Below, piece by piece: positions 33,636 to 40,729 of a stretch of DNA of 64,000 nt. A model generated the notes under the pieces. The model was given only the letters and a program-made list of their open reading frames with translations. It had not been told where the DNA came from and ran no database searches. Position 1 is the stretch's first letter. Every line of letters begins with the position of its first letter. The DNA lies in the NCBI RefSeq assembly GCF_004152845.1, contig NZ_SEON01000001.1:186001-250000 (forward strand), written 5' to 3'. The DNA comes from Sphingobium fuliginis. GTDB taxonomy: Bacteria; Pseudomonadota; Alphaproteobacteria; Sphingomonadales; Sphingomonadaceae. Both the position numbers and the translations under genes were made by a program.

Positions 33636-35411
33636 ATGGGCAAGAAGGCTGAAGCTCCGGGGCAGATCAGCGCCAGGCTGCTCGACGAGGTCGAACAGTT
33701 GCGCACGTCCCTCGAATCCGCGCTGGAGGAGAATGCGCGCCTGATGGAGGATCGCGACCGGCTGAGCCGCCGCGTGACCCAATTGTCGCAGGACCTTCAG
33801 GCCGCCCGCTCGGCGCCGCCGCCGGCGCCCCCTGCCCTGCCGTCCGTCGAACAGGGGCAGGCCGAAGAGGAGCTGCGCGTCGCCTTCGAGGAATTGCAGG
33901 TCCTGACGGAGGAACTGGAAGTCGCCAACAGCAGCCTGCAACAGGCCAATCACGAACTGGACGGCCGCGTCGAGGAACGCACCCGCCAGATCCAGGAGAT
34001 CAACGACACGTTGCGCGCGACCGAAAACTCCCTGCGCACGATCGCGGACCTTGTGCCCGACCTCCTCTGGCGCAGCGACGCCACCGGCCATGCCAACTGG
34101 TTCAACCAGCGCTGGTGCGACTATACCGGCTGGGATAAGGAGGAACTGAAGGAAGAAGGCTGGACCAATGCGCTGCATCCGCTGGACCGCGCCTCCTCCC
34201 TCGCGGCCTGGGCGCAGGCGATGGCGGCGGGCACCGTCTATCAGGAACAGCACCGCATTCGCGACGCGCAGGGCGATTATCGCTGGTTCCTGATCCGCGC
34301 CGAACCGATGCGCGACGCGAACGGCACGATCCTCGCCTGGTTCGCCGCCGCCACCGACATGCATGAGCAACGCACCGCCATGGAGGCGCTGCAACGCAGC
34401 GAATTGCGGTTCCGCACGCTGATCGAGGGCATGCCCCAACTCGTCTGGCGCGCCGTGGACAGCGGCCAGTGGACCTGGTCCAGCCCGCAATGGAGCGCCT
34501 TCACCGGCCAGAGCGAGAAGGCCAGCCGGTCGCTCGGCTGGCTGGAGATGCTCCATCCCGACGACCGGGATCATGCCATGGCGGCATGGACCCGGGCGCA
34601 ACAGACCGGCAGCCTGGAGATCGAAGGACGGATATTCAACGCGCAGGACCGGCGCTACCGCCATTTCCGTACCCGCGGCGTACCCGTGCGCTCCAGCGAG
34701 AGCAGCTTGCTCGAATGGCTGGGAACGTCGACCGATGTCGACGACATCGTCCAGTTGCAGGCGCATCAGGAAGTGCTGGTGGGGGAACTTCAGCACCGCA
34801 CGCGCAACCTGATGGCGGTGGTCCAGTCGGTCACGGCGCGCACGCTGAAGGGCAGCCATTCGCTCGATCATTTCGCCCAGTGCATCGGGGACCGATTCGA
34901 TGCGCTGGCCCGCGTCCAGGGACTGCTATCCCGTCGCAAGGGCGGGCTGCGGGTCACGTTCGACGCGCTGCTGCGCGAGGAACTGTCCGCCCATGTCCCG
35001 CTGGATGCAGACGGCAGGGGAGAGCATGTGACGCTTACCGGGCCGGCCGGCATATCGCTGAAATCGGCGACGGTTCAGACGCTCGCGCTCGCCCTGCACG
35101 AACTGGCGACCAACGCGGTGAAATATGGCGCGCTGTCGCAACCCGCCGGCCGGCTGGAGGTCCGCTGGGACATCCGCAGGCCCGCGCCGGGCGAATGCCG
35201 GCTGTTCGTCGACTGGCGCGAGCGCGGCGTGTCCGAACTGCCCGCCCCCGGTGCGGAACCGAAGGGCGGCGGCTATGGCCGGGAACTGATCGAACGCGCC
35301 TTGCCCTATCAGCTCAATGCGCAAACCAGCTACGCCGTGGAGACTGACGGCGTTCATTGCACGATCGACGTGCGCGTCCCCTCTGAGGATAGTGAAGGCG
35401 GTGGAAGATGA
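33636..35411 (+). CDS. PAS-PAS HWE-family sensor histidine kinase
   Basis: This 591-aa cytosolic kinase has an N-terminal coiled coil (residues ~15-60 and ~85-130) and two PAS domains (~135-250, LVPDLLWRSDATGHANWFN; ~255-375, MPQLVWRAVDSGQWTW). An HWE module follows (VGELQHRTRNLMAV, His387; LHELATNAVKYGALS; the W-x-E as DWRERG). The next gene, a lone receiver, overlaps its stop (ATGA), giving a cognate pair. A TTAG motif at 33582-33585 lies 50 bp upstream of the ATG. Confidence 0.9.
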   Translation: MGKKAEAPGQISARLLDEVEQLRTSLESALEENARLMEDRDRLSRRVTQLSQDLQAARSAPPPAPPALPSVEQGQAEEELRVAFEELQVLTEELEVANSSLQQANHELDGRVEERTRQIQEINDTLRATENSLRTIADLVPDLLWRSDATGHANWFNQRWCDYTGWDKEELKEEGWTNALHPLDRASSLAAWAQAMAAGTVYQEQHRIRDAQGDYRWFLIRAEPMRDANGTILAWFAAATDMHEQRTAMEALQRSELRFRTLIEGMPQLVWRAVDSGQWTWSSPQWSAFTGQSEKASRSLGWLEMLHPDDRDHAMAAWTRAQQTGSLEIEGRIFNAQDRRYRHFRTRGVPVRSSESSLLEWLGTSTDVDDIVQLQAHQEVLVGELQHRTRNLMAVVQSVTARTLKGSHSLDHFAQCIGDRFDALARVQGLLSRRKGGLRVTFDALLREELSAHVPLDADGRGEHVTLTGPAGISLKSATVQTLALALHELATNAVKYGALSQPAGRLEVRWDIRRPAPGECRLFVDWRERGVSELPAPGAEPKGGGYGRELIERALPYQLNAQTSYAVETDGVHCTIDVRVPSEDSEGGGR

Positions 35412-35776
35412 CCGAAGCTGCGCTGCAGGATTGCCGCATATTGATCGCAGAGGATGAATATCTCATCGCCGCCGATATTGCCGAGGCCCTGGAACAGGAC
35501 AATGCCGTGATCCTGGGGCCGGTGCCGCGCGTCGCGGACGCGCTGTCCCTGATCGGGTCCGGAACGCGGATCGACCTGGCCGTGCTCGACGTCAATCTGT
35601 GCGGCGACATGGCGTTTCCCGTCGCCGACGCGCTGGTGGAGCAGCGCATCCCCTTCGCCTTCGCCACGGGCTATGACGGATGGACCATCCCCGCCCGCTT
35701 CGCGGACGTGCCGCGCCTGGTGAAGCCGTTCAGGCCCGACCGCTTGCGCAGCGCGCTGAAGTCGCTTCTGCCCTAG
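35408..35776 (+). CDS. single-domain response regulator
   Basis: This 122-aa CheY-like receiver has acidic residues Glu15-Asp16-Glu17, phospho-acceptor Asp61 (LAVLDVNLCGD), a Thr in FATGYDG and Lys in LVKPFRPDRL. There is no output domain. It is translationally coupled to the PAS-HWE kinase gene. It probably relays phosphate to another component (in sphingomonads such receivers feed the PhyR/EcfG pathway), but that link is an inference. Confidence 0.9.
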   Translation: MTEAALQDCRILIAEDEYLIAADIAEALEQDNAVILGPVPRVADALSLIGSGTRIDLAVLDVNLCGDMAFPVADALVEQRIPFAFATGYDGWTIPARFADVPRLVKPFRPDRLRSALKSLLP

Positions 35777-35800
35777 GGCAGATCCCGATGATCGGCTGCT

Positions 35801-35983
35801 TCAGAGGTCGGGCGGCAACAGGTCCTGGTCGGCGTCAAGACGCCGGTCTATCTCCTCGCCCAATCGGTCGAGCTGATCGAAGGACGCCCCGACCACCAGG
35901 ATCGAACCGTCCTCCAGCGTCAGGCGCAACCGATAGCTTTCGCCGTCGGCCTCTATGGCGAAATGGGCGAGGCGCACGGTCAT
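35801..35983 (-). CDS. small hypothetical protein
   Basis: This 60-aa soluble protein (MTVRLAHFAIEADGESYRLR...GASFDQLDRLGEEIDRRL) has a beta-rich first half and a helical second half. GGGAGACAGTC precedes the ATG. It is convergent with the receiver gene and lies downstream of the CDP-alcohol phosphotransferase gene on the other side. No family is recognised. Confidence 0.6.
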   Translation of the reverse strand: MTVRLAHFAIEADGESYRLRLTLEDGSILVVGASFDQLDRLGEEIDRRLDADQDLLPPDL

Positions 35984-36034
35984 GACTGTCTCCCGATGAT
36001 GAGCGCCCCCGCACCGATCCGGGGCGCCGCCGCC

Positions 36035-36730
36035 TCATTTGGAAGCATGGCGATGCGCCGTTTCCGCCAGAGCGAGCCTTCTGCCCGTGACCAGGGTCTG
36101 GCCGATGAAAAGAAGGATCAGGATCGAACCGGCCGTCCCGACGAAGAGGTCGAAGCCCGACCAGCGCCCGAACAGGCCTGGACCGGACCCCAGCACCATC
36201 ATCATGACCGTCAGTCCGATCAGCAGCAGCCTGAGTTCGGTCGGCCCGGCGGAAAGATAGGAAAGCTTCAATTCCCCCAATACCCGCGCGGACAGAAAGG
36301 CATGGATCGACAGCAGCAGATAACCCGCCAGCGCGATCAGCGCGACATCCATCGTCACGAACGGGCTGAGGCCGATCCCGGCAAGGATGAGCAGCGTCGC
36401 CAGCCCATCGCAGCTATGATCGATGAAATAACCGTAGGACGGTCGCTCGATCCGCCGATACCGCGCCAGGCTGCCGTCCATGGAGTCACCGAACCACTGC
36501 ACCGCATAGCCCGCAATCGCCAACAGCAGCCAGGCCGACGCGACGTTGCTGGCGGCATAGCCGGCGAATATCATCAGCGCGCCGACCATTCCGGTCGCCG
36601 TCAACCGGTCCGGCGTGACCCAGGCGGGCATCCGGCCGCACAGCCAGCCAAGCAACCGCCGCTCGTTCGCGGCAAGCCAGTTCTGCTGGATTCGGGAGAG
36701 CGATGGGGGAGATGGGGGCTGGATCGTCAT
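36035..36730 (-). CDS. CDP-alcohol phosphatidyltransferase family protein
   Basis: This ~231-aa membrane enzyme has about six helices. The CDP-alcohol signature D-G-x2-A-R-x8/9-G-x3-D-x3-D is seen as DGSLARYRRIERPSYGYFIDHSCD (residues ~83-106). It transfers a phosphoalcohol from a CDP-linked donor. The exact lipid headgroup (PI-phosphate, PG, PS or other) is not evident. ATG 36730, behind CAAGGCCCC, is preferred to a TTG at 36757. An inositol-phosphate role would fit the ino1 operon, but the genes are 34 kb apart. Confidence 0.87.
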   Translation of the reverse strand: MTIQPPSPPSLSRIQQNWLAANERRLLGWLCGRMPAWVTPDRLTATGMVGALMIFAGYAASNVASAWLLLAIAGYAVQWFGDSMDGSLARYRRIERPSYGYFIDHSCDGLATLLILAGIGLSPFVTMDVALIALAGYLLLSIHAFLSARVLGELKLSYLSAGPTELRLLLIGLTVMMMVLGSGPGLFGRWSGFDLFVGTAGSILILLFIGQTLVTGRRLALAETAHRHASK

Positions 36731-36757
36731 GGGGCCTTGGATAACAGTCTGGAACAA

Positions 36758-37131
36758 CGGGAGCGCCGCAGCGCCGTCATATTCGCGGCATCAGCCGCTC
36801 CGTCCGAAGACGCACCGTCCCGGAAGGATCGGCACGACGACCGATACGACCGGCGCGACCTGAAAGGAAAGACAATCTTCCTGCACGACATGCTCCCTCT
36901 GCGCGGGAGCACGCAAGTCTCTCTGTCGGATCGTGCGAAGCGGAAATCCGATGACTGCTGGTAGCATCCTCTGCATGACCCGAACAGAAGTTTTTGGAAC
37001 TTGCACGACTTTCGCGCGAGACGGGAGCGGCCCCTTGTGCTACAGTTCCTTTATTGCGCGAAATTTGCCGCAAGCATTCGCCGTGACAGAGAGACCATCG
37101 TGCTCCCGCTTGCCAGCCGAGGAGCCTCGTC
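36758..37131. other. intergenic region
   Basis: This 374-bp divergent spacer has several short open frames without ribosome sites, and a GGAAC at about 36998 without a -10 partner at the right distance. Apart from the GAGGAG ribosome site of the gene at 37132, nothing is recognised. Confidence 0.4.
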
Positions 37132-37347
37132 ATGGAAGACCTGAACTATCTGCTCAAGCGCGAACAGGAAGAACTGCTGCGCGCCCGGACGGCGCACAGT
37201 CCGGAGGCCGGCCGCGTCCACGAACGGCTCGCGCAGGGATATGCGGCGCGGATCCGCCATCACCCCCATCCCTATCGTTCCAGGCGGGCGGACGGTTCGG
37301 CGCCCTTCAACCCCTTTCCCTTCAATGTGGAGGGCGGCGCGGCATGA
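37132..37347 (+). CDS. small hypothetical protein, first of three
   Basis: This 71-aa basic protein begins MEDLNYLLKREQEELLRA and contains SPEAGRVHERLAQGYAARI. It is helical and soluble, with a GAGGAG ribosome site. Its first half resembles the third small protein of this group (MSQFDYLDRRRKAELNHADL...ERTRHEEQARAYAKI), in the order short leader, then a helix starting with Glu-Arg and ending with Tyr-Ala. It overlaps the next gene by 4 bp. Function unknown. Confidence 0.7.
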   Translation: MEDLNYLLKREQEELLRARTAHSPEAGRVHERLAQGYAARIRHHPHPYRSRRADGSAPFNPFPFNVEGGAA

Positions 37348-37586
37348 GCAGGGTCGTCAACGTCCGCGCCACGCCGGACAGCATCAAGACGATGTGCACG
37401 AAGCACGCCTTCCGCATATCCGCGCTGGAGGAACTGGTTTCGGGCGGGGCGCGGGTCGTCCTGCTCGATCCGCGGGACGCGGACGCCTTCCGCGTCCTGA
37501 TGAAGGACAGGCTGATCGAGGGCAGCGTCACGCGATCAGCGTCGCACATGGCCAGACAATGGACGCCGCCGGCACGATGGAAATAG
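37344..37586 (+). CDS. small hypothetical protein, second of three
   Basis: This 80-aa soluble protein (VVNVRATPDSIKTMCTKHAF; ISALEELVSGGARVVLLDPR; DAFRVLMKDRLIEGSVTRSA) has a predicted alpha/beta character. It is translationally coupled to the preceding gene and followed after 2 bp by the third small gene. No family is recognised. The operon structure argues that it is genuine. Confidence 0.65.
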   Translation: MSRVVNVRATPDSIKTMCTKHAFRISALEELVSGGARVVLLDPRDADAFRVLMKDRLIEGSVTRSASHMARQWTPPARWK

Positions 37587-37588
37587 TC

Positions 37589-37759
37589 ATGAGCCAGTTC
37601 GATTATCTCGACCGTCGCAGAAAGGCCGAATTGAATCATGCCGATCTGGCCATCTGCCCGGTGGAGCGGACGAGGCATGAAGAGCAGGCAAGGGCCTATG
37701 CCAAGATCATCTCTGTTCTGCGCCGGGAAGAGGAAGAGGCGACATCACGCCATCGATAG
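37589..37759 (+). CDS. small hypothetical protein, third of three
   Basis: This 56-aa charged helical protein (MSQFDYLDRRRKAELNHADL...RREEEEATSRHR) is a probable relative of the first protein in this group. The ATG at 37589 starts 2 bp after the previous stop; an ATG at 37577 would overlap it. Function unknown. Confidence 0.6.
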   Translation: MSQFDYLDRRRKAELNHADLAICPVERTRHEEQARAYAKIISVLRREEEEATSRHR

Positions 37760-37860
37760 CGGAATATAGCCGAATATTTGTCCCTGCATGCGCCAATATT
37801 ATATGCTGGGCGAACGACAGAAGAAGAAATCCGGCGGGAAATGGGACGACTGAGCCGCTG

Positions 37861-38682
37861 TCAGCGCGAAGCGGCTGCCTTCCGGATGGCCGGGCCCGGC
37901 TTGGCGGCAAACCAGATATTGTGCCAGCGTTCCGTGCTGCCGATATAGGCCGGCAGGACGATCTCATCGACGTCGAAACCCGCTTCCTCCAGCCGCCCCG
38001 CAAAGCAATCGTCGGAATAGGAGGACCAGACGGACAACAGCCCGCCCGGCCGCAAGGCGTCATAGGCGGCGGAGAGTCCGGCATGCGAATAGAGCCGGTC
38101 GTTGCGCGACGTGATGAAACCGTCCGGACCGTTGTCGACATCCAGCAGGATGGCGTCGAACCGATCCGGCCCCTCCATGATGATGTCATAGACGTCGACC
38201 ACCCGAACGCTGACGCGCGGGTCCGCGAGATTGTCCCTGAACAGATGCGCCAGCGGCCCCTTGGCCCACACCAGTATCTGCGGCACCAGTTCCGCGACCG
38301 TCACCAGCGCGTCGCAGGTCCAGGAACCCAGCACGGCGTCCAGCGTGAAGCCCATGCCCAGTCCCCCCACCAGGACATGACCGTCCTTCCTGTCGAGACG
38401 CTCGCTCGTCAGCGTGGCCAGCGCCATTTCCGAAACATGGTCCTGACTGCCCATCAACTCGTCGCGACCGAACTGGATGGAATATTCCTTGCCGCATTTG
38501 AGCAGGTGCAACTGGCCGCCGCCGGGAATGTCCGCGACATCCACCATTTCTATCGGCGGGCGGCCTCGGCGGGCGGCGGGGGATTGCCCCTGTCCGATGA
38601 TCCCGGCCGGCCTGCCTTGCGGCTCATGGCCGGGCGGCCGCTGGCGGTGGGGCCGCTTTGGCGAGGCGTCGTTGCGATCCAT
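37861..38682 (-). CDS. spermidine synthase-like methyltransferase-fold protein
   Basis: This ~273-aa protein has a C-terminal Rossmann fold like polyamine synthases (HVLVGGLGMGFTLDAVL as motif I, DRFDAILLDVDNGPDGF, GGLLSVWSSYSDDCFAGRLE). Substrate-gate motifs of true aminopropyltransferases are not evident, so the activity is open. The ATG at 38682 follows AGGAACGGC; an internal ATG at 38547 (MVDVADIPGGG) is a possible alternative. The open frame upstream of 38682 crosses the repeat element and is not coding. Confidence 0.75.
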   Translation of the reverse strand: MDRNDASPKRPHRQRPPGHEPQGRPAGIIGQGQSPAARRGRPPIEMVDVADIPGGGQLHLLKCGKEYSIQFGRDELMGSQDHVSEMALATLTSERLDRKDGHVLVGGLGMGFTLDAVLGSWTCDALVTVAELVPQILVWAKGPLAHLFRDNLADPRVSVRVVDVYDIIMEGPDRFDAILLDVDNGPDGFITSRNDRLYSHAGLSAAYDALRPGGLLSVWSSYSDDCFAGRLEEAGFDVDEIVLPAYIGSTERWHNIWFAAKPGPAIRKAAASR

Positions 38683-38822
38683 GCCGTTCCTGTCGCATTT
38701 CAAGATCAATCGCGACGTAAACCAGCATGGCGTCCATTGCGCGGTGACGCCGTGCAATGCCCCGCCTGTCTTCCCTTTGCAAGGCCGCTGCGCATGCAGC
38801 CCCGAAGATCGCTGGCGGCCCG

Positions 38823-38978
38823 CATCGACATTCAGAAGAGGACGAGCCGAAAATGCCGGTTTTTCGTGATCCTCCAATGAGTGACGTGCATCCCCTGAAT
38901 GGCGCATATTCAAGGCATGGGCAGCGCCGGATGCGCAACAGGCGCCATTTGCAGGCCATCAGGGCTGAATGTGGATAC
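38823..38978. mobile_element. MITE-like repeat, degenerate copy
   Basis: The left end ATCGACATTCAG (38825-38836) and the right end CAGGCCATCAGGGCTGAATGTGGAT match the full copy at 24144-24292 in the same orientation. The shared interior includes GACGAGCCGAAAATG. The outer bases and CTAG flanks have decayed, so this is an older copy with a diverged middle. It occupies most of the 38683-39027 spacer. Confidence 0.65.
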
Positions 38979-38988
38979 AGGCTAAATG

Positions 38989-39007
38989 GACGACCTGCGC
39001 GGTCGTC
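38989..39007. promoter_or_regulatory. inverted repeat upstream of pilus locus
   Basis: GACGACC-TGCGC-GGTCGTC is a perfect 7-bp inverted repeat 21 bp before the ATG of the gene at 39028. It could be an operator or a leader hairpin. Confidence 0.4.
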
Positions 39008-39027
39008 TATAGGGAGGAAGGAACGAC

Positions 39028-39321
39028 ATGCCCACCCATAGCCCGATGAAATCCGCCACGGCTCTGGCCATGCTTGCACTTGGCTCAACCGGAAGCGTCC
39101 ATGCCGCCGAAGCGAAGCAGCGCATGGCCGTGGGCGCCGTGGTCGTGGCCCCATGCACCGTGGAGGGCCTGCGGGTGGATTGCATATCCGGCCAGCGCCC
39201 CCGGATATATATGGCCGGAAAGGCCACGACTTCGCCCGCTCCCGGCCATGGCGCGGAACCGGCGCACGCGGGGCAAGGCGCATCCCCTGCCGCCACCCGC
39301 TATATCGAGGTATCATTTTAA
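39028..39321 (+). CDS. small secreted protein next to the pilus operon
   Basis: This 97-aa protein has a signal peptide (about residues 1-26, ending VHA-AEAK). A short mature part contains CTVEGLRVDC, two cysteines nine residues apart, and ends RYIEVSF. AGGAAGGAACGAC precedes the ATG. It is oriented with the chaperone-usher genes and could belong to the same envelope structure, but it has no recognised domain. Confidence 0.6.
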   Translation: MPTHSPMKSATALAMLALGSTGSVHAAEAKQRMAVGAVVVAPCTVEGLRVDCISGQRPRIYMAGKATTSPAPGHGAEPAHAGQGASPAATRYIEVSF

Positions 39322-39340
39322 CCTAAGCCTCGGAATAATC

Positions 39341-39367
39341 GGAACAACTTCGCGCCTTCCGCCGTTT
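39341..39367 (+). promoter_or_regulatory. EcfG-type promoter candidate for the pilus operon
   Basis: GGAAC (39341-39345), then 17 bases, then CGTTT (39363-39367): an exact match to the general-stress sigma consensus. It lies about 113 bp upstream of the first SCPU gene, in the gap after the small secreted protein. Use of the site is inferred. Confidence 0.5.
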
Positions 39368-39479
39368 CCTCCCTCGCGACGACCGGCATTGGGACAGACA
39401 TGCTGCAGCCGGTCCCGCGATGCTCATGGAGTGCGCCTATAGCCAGAACAGGGCGCAGGATGCGTTACAGGAGATGCGC

Positions 39480-39980
39480 ATGAAGCGGTATGGCAAAGGC
39501 CATCTGGCCGGGCTGCTGATATTCGGAATGGCTTTGCCGGACGCCGCGCAGGCGGCGCAGACGACGACGACATTCCCGGTGACGGCGACCGTCCTCACCG
39601 CCTGCGCCGTGACGGCGAACCCCCTCAGCTTCGGAAACTACGATCCCACATCGGCCACGCCGCTCGATGCCACGACCACGCTTTCGGTGCTGTGCACGGT
39701 CGGCACGTCCTTCACCGTCGGCCTGAACGCGGGCACGTCGAGCGGCGCCACCGTCACCAGCCGGAAGATGGTCAACGGCGCCAACCTCCTCAACTATGGC
39801 CTCTTCCGGGAGACGACGCGCACGAATAATTGGGGCAACACGCCGGGCACCGACACGCCGCCGGCCACCACCGCACCGGTGCTGCCCAGCACGCTCACCG
39901 TCTATGGCCGCATCCCGCCAAGCCAGAATGTGCCGGCGGGCGGCTATGCCGATACGGTCACCGTAACCGTCAACTACTGA
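39480..39980 (+). CDS. spore coat U domain pilin-like protein
   Basis: This 166-aa exported protein has a signal peptide (cleavage near AQA-AQTT) and an SCPU domain: TACAVTANPLSFGNYDPTSA at the start, LNYGLFRETTRTNNWGN in the middle and the donor-strand-like end TVYGRIPPSQNVPAGGYADT plus VTVTVNY. SCPU proteins are subunits of archaic chaperone-usher pili. The ATG at 39480 has AGGAG six bases upstream. It is the first gene of a four-gene operon with chaperone, usher and a second SCPU subunit. Confidence 0.9.
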   Translation: MKRYGKGHLAGLLIFGMALPDAAQAAQTTTTFPVTATVLTACAVTANPLSFGNYDPTSATPLDATTTLSVLCTVGTSFTVGLNAGTSSGATVTSRKMVNGANLLNYGLFRETTRTNNWGNTPGTDTPPATTAPVLPSTLTVYGRIPPSQNVPAGGYADTVTVTVNY

Positions 39981-39991
39981 AGCGCGAAAAG

Positions 39992-40729
39992 ATGAACAGG
40001 GGATATGCAAGCGTTGCGGCAGCGGCGGCGATGCTCTTTGCGCCGCCCGTGCAGGCGGCGGGGCTCAAGGTCTTCCCGGTGCGCGTCGTGCTGACGCCGG
40101 CGGAACCGGTGCAGACGATGACGATAGAGAACAGCAGCAAGGAAAGCGCCCGCGTCCAGCTCCGCGTCTATGGCTGGCGGCAGGAAAAGGGCGAAGACGT
40201 GCTGGAGGAGACCCGCGACGTGCTCGCCAATCCCGCCCTGTTCGAGATGCGGCCCGGCGCCGTGCAGATCGCCCGCTTCGGCCTGAGGACGGGAACAGGC
40301 GCTGCGGAGAAGAGCTATCGCGTGATCCTGGAGGAGGTGCCCGGCACCCGCGCGGTTCCCGCCGGAACCGTCCAGACGCTCCTGCGGATCAGCATTCCGA
40401 TCTTCGTGCCCCCGGCTCGCGGGTCGGGCAGGCTGGTCTGGCGCGCCTGGCCCAGCGGACCGCGCCAGATGACCTTCGCCATCCGCAACGAAGGCAACGC
40501 CCATGTGCAGATCAACCGCCTGATCCTGTCGCGCAAGGGCGGTCCGCAAGTGGCCCGGCAGGACATGTCGGTCTATCTGCTCCCCGGCTCCTCGCAGCAG
40601 GTCGTCCTCGACACTGCCGCATCCATCGCTTCCGGCCAGACCCTGAAACTCGACGCGATGACCGATCAGGCGGATGTCGCCGCGGAGATCGTTGCAGAGG
40701 AGCGGCCCCGTGAAGTCGCGCGCCCTTGA
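39992..40729 (+). CDS. fimbrial/pilus periplasmic chaperone
   Basis: This 245-aa protein has a signal peptide (ends VQA-AGLK) and two Ig-like domains. The first has FPVRVVLTPAEPVQTMTIEN and RYxVILEEVP (here SYRVILEEVPGT); the second has IFVPPARGSGRLVWRAW. It receives pilus subunits in the periplasm and delivers them to the usher. It lies 11 bp after the first SCPU gene and overlaps the usher gene. Confidence 0.88.
   Translation: MNRGYASVAAAAAMLFAPPVQAAGLKVFPVRVVLTPAEPVQTMTIENSSKESARVQLRVYGWRQEKGEDVLEETRDVLANPALFEMRPGAVQIARFGLRTGTGAAEKSYRVILEEVPGTRAVPAGTVQTLLRISIPIFVPPARGSGRLVWRAWPSGPRQMTFAIRNEGNAHVQINRLILSRKGGPQVARQDMSVYLLPGSSQQVVLDTAASIASGQTLKLDAMTDQADVAAEIVAEERPREVARP

Noticed and set aside
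36998..37025. GGAAC near the small gene cluster as an EcfG promoter
   Set aside because: At 16-17 bases downstream the sequence is CGAGAC, not CGTT.
36933..37343. N-terminal extension of the 80-aa small protein frame back to 36933
   Set aside because: It runs through the preceding small gene in another frame and through non-coding sequence; the ATGA-coupled ATG at 37344 is the supported start.
37707..38189. 160-codon minus-strand frame
   Set aside because: Out-of-frame shadow of the spermidine-synthase-like gene, Arg/Ser-rich.
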